DNA from: Zetaproteobacteria bacterium
GTDB taxonomy: Bacteria; Pseudomonadota; Zetaproteobacteria; Mariprofundales; Mariprofundaceae
Direction: 5' to 3'
Length of the DNA: 12,202 nucleotides
Assembly: GCA_021545665.1 (NCBI GenBank)
Contig: JAJRTX010000231.1
Location: 1 to 12,202 of the forward strand
The notes beneath the pieces are model-generated. The model worked only from the letters and a program-made list of their open reading frames with translations. It had not been told where the DNA came from and made no database searches. The translations under genes were made by a program, and so were the position numbers. Positions 7,749-12,202 of the stretch are shown one piece after another (position 1 is the stretch's first letter; every line of letters starts with the position of its first letter).

Positions 7749-8948
7749 CTAGCTGATTTGTTTGGGTACGGGCAAAGACAAACCTGTGGAATTGCGCATC
7801 AGCAAAGTCTTGATGGCACCACTGTTGCCCATCGCTCGCATGCCAAGTCCGCGCAGATTTTGCAGGCCGGGGAAATTGCCCGTGAAAATCTGGTGAAAAC
7901 CTTCCATCGAAGCCATGATGCTAAGCACATCCGGCAATCGTTGCTTTTTATAGCGATCCAGCACACTCAGTTCGCCCCAGTCTTCATCAAAGCGTTTGGC
8001 ATCACATATCTCCTGCGCCAATACCATGGCATCGCGCAAACCCAGATTCACACCAAGACCGGCCAGTGGATGGATACTATGGGCAGCATCGCCAATCAGA
8101 GCCAGTCGCGGACGTACAAAGTGTTTTGCCAGTCTGCCAATCAATGGAAAAGCAGCACGCTCGCCGGACTCAACAATGCGCCCCAGAACCGGCCCGAAGG
8201 TGCGATTCAGCGCTTTGAGAAAGGCTGTATCATCCAAAGCCATCAAACGCCCTGCTTCATCGTCCTCAGCACTCCAGACGATGGAACAGAGATTGTCTGT
8301 CATCGGCAACATAGCCAACGGGCCTGTGGGCAGAAAACGCTGATAAGCCATGCTGCCATGAGGTCTTTCAGGGCGTACCGTCGCCACAATACCTCTCTGA
8401 TGATAATTGCGCTCAAAGATACCAATCCCGGCCTGTTCCCGAATCCACGATCTGCCGCCGTCAGCGCCGATAATCAATGTTGTTTCAAACCTACGGCCAT
8501 CACTCAGTTTTACTCTGACTGTTTCCTGTAACCATTTAATTTCGACGATTTCGGCCGGACAGCAGAATTCGACATTATCACTTTCCAACAGCGTTTTGTG
8601 CAAAGCCGCCTGCGTGCGCGAGTTTTCTATCAGATAACCAAGTGCTGGTTCACCGATTTCACTGCAATCAAAGCGGATTCCACCTGCCTGCTGATTATCC
8701 CAGATGCGCATGGCGCGAATAGGTTCAGCTTCATCGTGCAGATGATCCCAAACGCCCAGACCCTGTAATATTTTTACGTTCCCCATCACAATAGATGATA
8801 CGCGGCAATCGCGATCCAGCGAAGTAAACACCTTCGCTTCGCCACGCTCAATAATCACAACAGACAAGCCCGAACCTTTGAGGGCGCAGGCCAGCGTCAG
8901 ACCAACCATGCCGCCGCCAACGATGGCTACATCTACAAATTCAGTCAT
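7749..8948 (-). CDS. FAD-dependent ubiquinone hydroxylase, UbiI/UbiF-like
   Basis: Flavin monooxygenase of the UbiH/UbiF/UbiI/COQ6 family that adds a hydroxyl group to the aromatic ring of a ubiquinone precursor, probably in a membrane-associated Ubi complex. The 399 residues show the Rossmann FAD motif VAIVGGGMVGLTLA (7-20), the GADG motif (161-164) within IIGADGGRSWIREQAGI, and the C-terminal FAD-binding GDAAHSIHPLAGLGVNLG (from 286). The GDAAH...HPLAG form resembles UbiI (VisC) and UbiF more than UbiH, but which ring carbon is modified cannot be decided by eye. The ATG at 8948 overlaps the upstream stop (ATGA). A GGAGG lies 8 nt ahead, inside the end of the preceding gene, so translation is likely coupled. 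The gene order matches E. coli ubiH-ubiI. Confidence 0.9.
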   Translation of the reverse strand: MTEFVDVAIVGGGMVGLTLACALKGSGLSVVIIERGEAKVFTSLDRDCRVSSIVMGNVKILQGLGVWDHLHDEAEPIRAMRIWDNQQAGGIRFDCSEIGEPALGYLIENSRTQAALHKTLLESDNVEFCCPAEIVEIKWLQETVRVKLSDGRRFETTLIIGADGGRSWIREQAGIGIFERNYHQRGIVATVRPERPHGSMAYQRFLPTGPLAMLPMTDNLCSIVWSAEDDEAGRLMALDDTAFLKALNRTFGPVLGRIVESGERAAFPLIGRLAKHFVRPRLALIGDAAHSIHPLAGLGVNLGLRDAMVLAQEICDAKRFDEDWGELSVLDRYKKQRLPDVLSIMASMEGFHQIFTGNFPGLQNLRGLGMRAMGNSGAIKTLLMRNSTGLSLPVPKQIS

Positions 8949-10174
8949 GCTGCTTGCCTCCGTGTTGCGTCTCCATCTGAGCGATGCCCGATGCCCGATG
9001 CCCGGGTAAGTAACAGCTGTTGCAGGAAAGATATTTTCGGCAAGGCCTGCAAAGCCAAACCGCGCAGAGTTTTAGCTCCCGGCAAATCGGTACCAAAGGC
9101 AGTCACCATGGATTCAGTAAATGCTGCAACTGCAATCACATCAACCCGCCGCTTTTCAGCATAAGCCTGCATCAGAATACCCTGACCCGGATCAGAGTGT
9201 GCTAATTCAGAATCAAGTACATCAAGCAATGACAATACATCCTGCAAGCCCAGATTCATGCCCTGACCGCCAACCGGATGCAGCGTATGCGCTGCATTGC
9301 CAACCAGCACCAGGCGGGATTTGGCAAACTGTTTGGCAATCGTGAGTTCAAGCGGAAAAGCGGCCCGTTTTGAAATGGCGTTAATAGCTCCGGTCTGTGA
9401 CATAGTCTGTTCACCCGCTGCCTGACTCAAAGCCTTAATGAATGCCTCATCGCCCAGATCAAGCAAATGCGCTGCTTCGCCGGGTCCGGCAGCCCAGACG
9501 ATTGAGAAGCGCCCGTCAGACAGCGGCAGAAAAGCCAGCGGCCCGGATGGCCGGAAACATTCATAAGCCACATCCCCATGGCTCTTTTGACACTCAACTG
9601 TAGCCACAATGCCAAAACGATTGTAATCCCAGCCGAAAGTGTCGATACCGGCCATACGACGAATCTGGCTGTTTGTACCATCGGCCCCGACGATCAAAGC
9701 TGTTTTCAGTGTCACAGTTTTATCGTCTATCCTGATCTCTACGAAAACAGCATCTTCCAACAGAGTAAAGCCAGTTACGGATGCCAGTGAAAACAACTGC
9801 ACGGAACTTTGATCCAGACGCTGATAAATCGGCTCAAGCATTGGCCCCATTGCAATCACATGTCCGAGCGCCGGAACTTGCCCGCAGCAATCCGAGACAT
9901 CCATGTCCACACGTCCCCGGTTGTCGACCTCAGTCACCACAATATGACGGATATCCCCGCAGCCTGTAGCTGCAATATCCTGCCAGAGCCCCAGTCGTTC
10001 AAAATGGCGGCGCGAACCGTAGTTCAGGGCAATCACCCGCTCAGGATTACCTGATGTAAATACGGGCTGGTGCAATTCAATAACGGCCACATTGTAATCC
10101 AGTAGTTCCAGCTCCAGTGCCAGCGTAGCGCCAACCACCCCGCCACCGACAATCACTACATCAAAATCCATCAT
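8945..10174 (-). CDS. ubiH: 2-octaprenyl-6-methoxyphenol hydroxylase-like, UbiH-like FAD monooxygenase
   Basis: Paralogue of the next gene, and a likely ring hydroxylase of ubiquinone biosynthesis. The 409-residue protein has FDVVIVGGGVVGATLA (4-19, ADP-binding fold), IVGADGTNSQIRRMAGI (161-177) and VGNAAHTLHPVGGQGMNLGLQD (from 291). The GNAA-TLHP variant in place of GDAA-HP is characteristic of UbiH, which supports the symbol over UbiF or UbiI. Two adjacent ATGs (10174 and 10171) can serve as starts; the upstream GGCGGA is only a weak Shine-Dalgarno. The last codons contain a 7-bp triple tandem repeat, and the tail ends in RRQAA overlapping the next start. It is first in an operon with the second hydroxylase and the broken DsbA-family gene. 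Confidence 0.88.
   Translation of the reverse strand: MMDFDVVIVGGGVVGATLALELELLDYNVAVIELHQPVFTSGNPERVIALNYGSRRHFERLGLWQDIAATGCGDIRHIVVTEVDNRGRVDMDVSDCCGQVPALGHVIAMGPMLEPIYQRLDQSSVQLFSLASVTGFTLLEDAVFVEIRIDDKTVTLKTALIVGADGTNSQIRRMAGIDTFGWDYNRFGIVATVECQKSHGDVAYECFRPSGPLAFLPLSDGRFSIVWAAGPGEAAHLLDLGDEAFIKALSQAAGEQTMSQTGAINAISKRAAFPLELTIAKQFAKSRLVLVGNAAHTLHPVGGQGMNLGLQDVLSLLDVLDSELAHSDPGQGILMQAYAEKRRVDVIAVAAFTESMVTAFGTDLPGAKTLRGLALQALPKISFLQQLLLTRASGIGHRSDGDATRRQAA
8982..9002. repeat. Three tandem copies of a 7-bp unit in the ubiH 3' end
   Basis: CGATGCC is repeated three times without interruption (8982-8988, 8989-8995, 8996-9002) and followed by CGGG. It lies within the last 20 or so codons of ubiH. 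Seven is not a multiple of three, so gain or loss of a unit would shift the frame of the C-terminal tail. Confidence 0.85.
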
Positions 10175-10313
10175 TCGATCCGCCGCATCGGCTTATCATG
10201 TCAAATCTCACCAGCGCCATCCTTGCCGCTTTAAGTCGGATTGCAAGCACATCAGACAGTATTTAAATCACAATTATTACTGTTCATATTTGCATTAAGT
10301 CCAGCCAAAAAAC

Positions 10314-10342
10314 TTGACAGGCAAGATGGTGATGACAATGCT
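10314..10342 (+). promoter_or_regulatory. Candidate promoter of tRNA-Leu
   Basis: A perfect -35 box TTGACA lies at 10314-10319. The -10 box is not clear: AATGCT (10337-10342) has correct 17-nt spacing but only 3 of 6 matches, and GACAAT (10334-10339) matches better at a 14-nt spacing. The following CTTCGCGCC is GC-rich, like the discriminators of stringently controlled tRNA promoters. Transcription would start about 25 nt before the tRNA. Confidence 0.4.
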
Positions 10343-10372
10343 TCGCGCCGTCTTTCAAGCTCCAATTCTTAT

Positions 10373-10459
10373 GCCGGGATGGTGAAACTGGTAGACACGA
10401 TGGACTCAAAATCCATTGGCCTCGCGGCCGTGCCGGTTCGACTCCGGCTCCCGGTACCA
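10373..10459 (+). tRNA. tRNA-Leu (anticodon CAA)
   Basis: An 87-nt class II tRNA that reads UUG codons. The acceptor stem GCCGGGA/TCCCGGT has a G1-U72 wobble, as also occurs in some E. coli leucine tRNAs. The discriminator is A73, required by leucyl-tRNA synthetase, and CCA is encoded (10457-10459). The anticodon stem ATGGA/TCCAT (10400-10404, 10412-10416) encloses loop CTCAAAA with anticodon CAA at 10407-10409. A long variable arm GGCC-TCGC-GGCC follows, then the T arm GCCGG-TTCGACT-CCGGC (10432-10448). A36-A37-A38 in the loop is the target context for MiaA, which is also encoded in this window. Confidence 0.97.
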
Positions 10460-10483
10460 TTTAACAGTTTTTCTACTTCCAAG

Positions 10484-10520
10484 AAAGCCCGTTAATCGTT
10501 GTGATTGCGGGCTTTTTTCT
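10484..10520 (+). terminator. Intrinsic terminator after tRNA-Leu, probably bidirectional
   Basis: AAAGCCCG (10484-10491) pairs with CGGGCTTT (10508-10515). Inside, AATC (10494-10497) pairs with GATT (10503-10506) around loop GTTGT. The plus-strand T tract is TTTTTT (10513-10518). On the minus strand the same hairpin ends CGGGCTTTCTT, a weaker T tract. It could therefore also stop the CRISPR precursor transcript, which runs leftward from the array. Confidence 0.8.
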
Positions 10521-11476
10521 TAACCTATAATTTTACCTCTTCTTATGTTTTCTAAGCTGCCTGTGCGGCAGTGAACGTCTACTAAGTACGACGAGCACGC
10601 TAAGTGCTTTTCTAAGCTGCCTGTGCGGCAGTGAACTTGCTTCATCTGCGCTAAAGTAGCCCATGAAATTTCTAAGCTGCCTGTGCGGCAGTGAACAGCA
10701 ATACGTAACGCAAAATCAAGAAATAAATTTTCTAAGCTGCCTGTGCGGCAGTGAACTTAAAACCGTATGGAACATAGAACAATTACAATTTCTAAGCTGC
10801 CTGTGCGGCAGTGAACGTGCAGTGATTAGAACCATCCTAAGCTTCTTCTTTCTAAGCTGCCTGTGCGGCAGTGAACTCGTCCGGCCAGGTGGATCTCGCT
10901 ACGCGTAGTTTCTAAGCTGCCTGTGCGGCAGTGAACGGTGATGAAACGATGAGGCTGCTAATCTTTCTTTTCTAAGCTGCCTGTGCGGCAGTGAACATAG
11001 CCATTATTCCGCGCCCTCAGAATCGCCTTTTCTAAGCTGCCTGTGCGGCAGTGAACTGTCGTCGGTGGAGCGGCAGCGATCACAGACATTTCTAAGCTGC
11101 CTGTGCGGCAGTGAACGTAGCGTATGACAAGCGGGCGTTGCAGCGGGGTTTCTAAGCTGCCTGTGCGGCAGTGAACCAATTGACATAAACGACAGCGGCA
11201 TGACTTATTTTCTAAGCTGCCTGTGCGGCAGTGAACAATTACTGTTAAGAGATTGTTGCAGCAAGAGATTTCTAAGCTGCCTGTGCGGCAGTGAACAGGC
11301 CAATTACAATGCTTACTTTCCTTGGGCTTTTCTAAGCTGCCTGTGCGGCAGTGAACTAGCTTATAAACACAGCGGAGCGTAGACAGCATTTCTAAGCTGC
11401 CTGTGCGGCAGTGAACATCAAGTTGACGGTTCTTATATTGATTCTGTTTTTCTAAGCTGCCTGTGCGGCAGTGAAC

Positions 11477-11508
11477 AGTCTGCTGGAGACTACCCGCTTC
11501 TTACGAAT
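11477..11508 (-). repeat. CRISPR spacer 16, near-copy of spacer 21
   Basis: Counted from the left (old) end. On the plus strand it begins AGTCTGCTGG and ends TTACGAAT. It differs from spacer 21 only at its fifth base (T here). Confidence 0.97.
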
Positions 11509-11776
11509 TTTCTAAGCTGCCTGTGCGGCAGTGAACCGGTGAGGCTTGAGTTTACACCAAAGCACAAATTTCTAAGCTGCCTGTGCGGCAGTGAACCCGA
11601 CGAAGACGGGCAGGAAAAAAAGGAATACTTTCTAAGCTGCCTGTGCGGCAGTGAACCAATATTGATAAAAGCATCGTGAGAAGAATGATTTCTAAGCTGC
11701 CTGTGCGGCAGTGAACTGTTTTCTTTGTCTCATTCTCTGCCCGTTTTCTTTCTAAGCTGCCTGTGCGGCAGTGAAC

Positions 11777-11808
11777 AGTCCGCTGGAGACTACCCGCTTC
11801 TTACGAAT
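11777..11808 (-). repeat. CRISPR spacer 21, near-copy of spacer 16
   Basis: Identical to spacer 16 at 31 of 32 positions; on the plus strand it begins AGTCCGCTGG (C at position five). It lies on the leader side, so it should be the later acquisition. Confidence 0.97.
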
Positions 11809-12202
11809 TTTCTAAGCTGCCTGTGCGGCAGTGAACCGAAGCGCATCGTTTTTGGTGTTCGAGGGATTTTTCTAAGCTGCCTGTGCGGCAGTGAACTCGG
11901 TAATCATGAGACACGTATGTCTAATGTCTTTCTAAGCTGCCTGTGCGGCAGTGAACTCAATTCTATGAAACATTGTGCTTCTATGTCCTTTCTAAGCTGC
12001 CTGTGCGGCAGTGAACCCGAAGTCATGGCTGTTGGTGGTGTTATGATCTTTCTAAGCTGCCTGTGCGGCAGTGAACACAAACTTACAGATGGCAGGTACA
12101 TGTATTCCTTTCTAAGCTGCCTGTGCGGCAGTGAACGATAATTGCTGTTTTCTATATGTGTTAATTTTTTTCTAAGCTGCCTGTGCGGCAGTGAACGCGA
12201 CA

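Larger units (their letters stand above)
10549..12202 (-). CRISPR. Type I-F CRISPR array, 28 repeats seen, continues past the window
   Basis: The array has 28 copies of a 28-bp repeat, the first at 10549-10576 and the last in view at 12169-12196, every 60 bp. It has 27 complete 32-bp spacers and six bases of a 28th. As written on the plus strand the repeat begins TTTCTAAGCTGCC and ends GTGAAC. In the crRNA sense (minus) it begins GTTCACTGCC and ends CTTAGAAA, the form of type I-F (Cas6f/Csy4) repeats, with hairpin CTGCC-GCACA-GGCAG. All 28 copies are identical by eye, including the one at the left end. The leader and newest spacers should lie to the right of 12202 and the oldest spacers next to the tRNA terminator. 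No cas1, cas2-3 or csy genes are in view. Spacers vary widely in GC and show no match I can see to genes in this window. Confidence 0.99.

Noticed and set aside
7734..8531. Plus-strand open frame of 265 codons
   Set aside because: It is antisense to the clearly recognised ubiquinone hydroxylase gene and has no motif or Shine-Dalgarno. Its composition (rich in His, Gln, Ser) is that of a shadow frame.
10241..10495. Plus-strand open frame of 84 codons
   Set aside because: It runs through the whole tRNA-Leu gene and part of its terminator and has no recognisable protein features.
10373..10576. tRNA-Leu as an attachment site of an integrated island carrying the array
   Set aside because: No direct repeat of the tRNA 3' end and no integrase are visible in the window, so there is no sequence support beyond adjacency.
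10663..12141. Long repeat-containing open frames across the array (FLSCLCGSE units on plus, VHCRTGSLE units on minus)
   Set aside because: They are a by-product of the array: 28 + 32 = 60 bp is a multiple of three and the repeat has no stop in those frames. The between-repeat residues are unrelated, as expected for spacers.
10577..12168. Self-targeting spacers against genes in this window
   Set aside because: Reading the 27 spacers against the visible genes by eye shows no long match. Short shared words such as CAATTACAA in spacers 4 and 13 are chance level.

Overview
The window looks like a chromosomal piece from a ubiquinone-making proteobacterium. I would guess a gamma- or zetaproteobacterium, but the sequence does not settle the genus. 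Two FAD-dependent ubiquinone hydroxylases, a MutL with an endonuclease motif, MiaA and HflX support this. The overall gene density and moderate GC look like ordinary core genome. All protein genes but one small lipoprotein gene lie on the minus strand, so they are read from right to left.

Region by region on the minus strand: glyA (1-791, cut by the window edge) is preceded by its own 101-bp leader. Upstream of that is a tightly overlapping trio: a CPA2-type cation/proton antiporter (3111-4277), miaA (about 2194-3114) and hflX (893-2197). Each junction is a 4-base start/stop overlap that uses a non-ATG start (TTGA, then GTGA). A 465-bp AT-richer gap (4278-4742) holds an operator-like dyad. 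A short plus-strand lipoprotein gene (4746-5087) follows and converges on mutL (5108-6925). Next come a broken DsbA-family gene (7117-7735, two single-base deletions plus a nonsense codon) and two ATGA-overlapping ubiquinone hydroxylase genes (7749-8948, 8945-10174). The hydroxylase order resembles the E. coli ubiH-ubiI pair.

To the right of the ubi operon, tRNA-Leu(CAA) (10373-10459, plus strand) is followed by a stem-loop terminator. The rest of the window is a type I-F CRISPR array from 10549 to beyond the window end. It has 28 repeats of 28 bp and 27 complete spacers of 32 bp, on an exact 60-bp period. Read in the crRNA sense the array is on the minus strand. The leader and newest spacers therefore lie to the right, off the window, and the oldest end abuts the tRNA terminator. 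No cas genes are visible here.

The most unusual observation is a pair of non-adjacent spacers (16 and 21) that are identical except for one base. The difference is outside the seed and is synonymous in the only frame that makes obvious sense of it. This suggests that two allelic variants of the same phage or plasmid site were sampled at different times. No clearly novel gene system is visible; the other points of interest are gene decay, start-codon architecture and local repeats.
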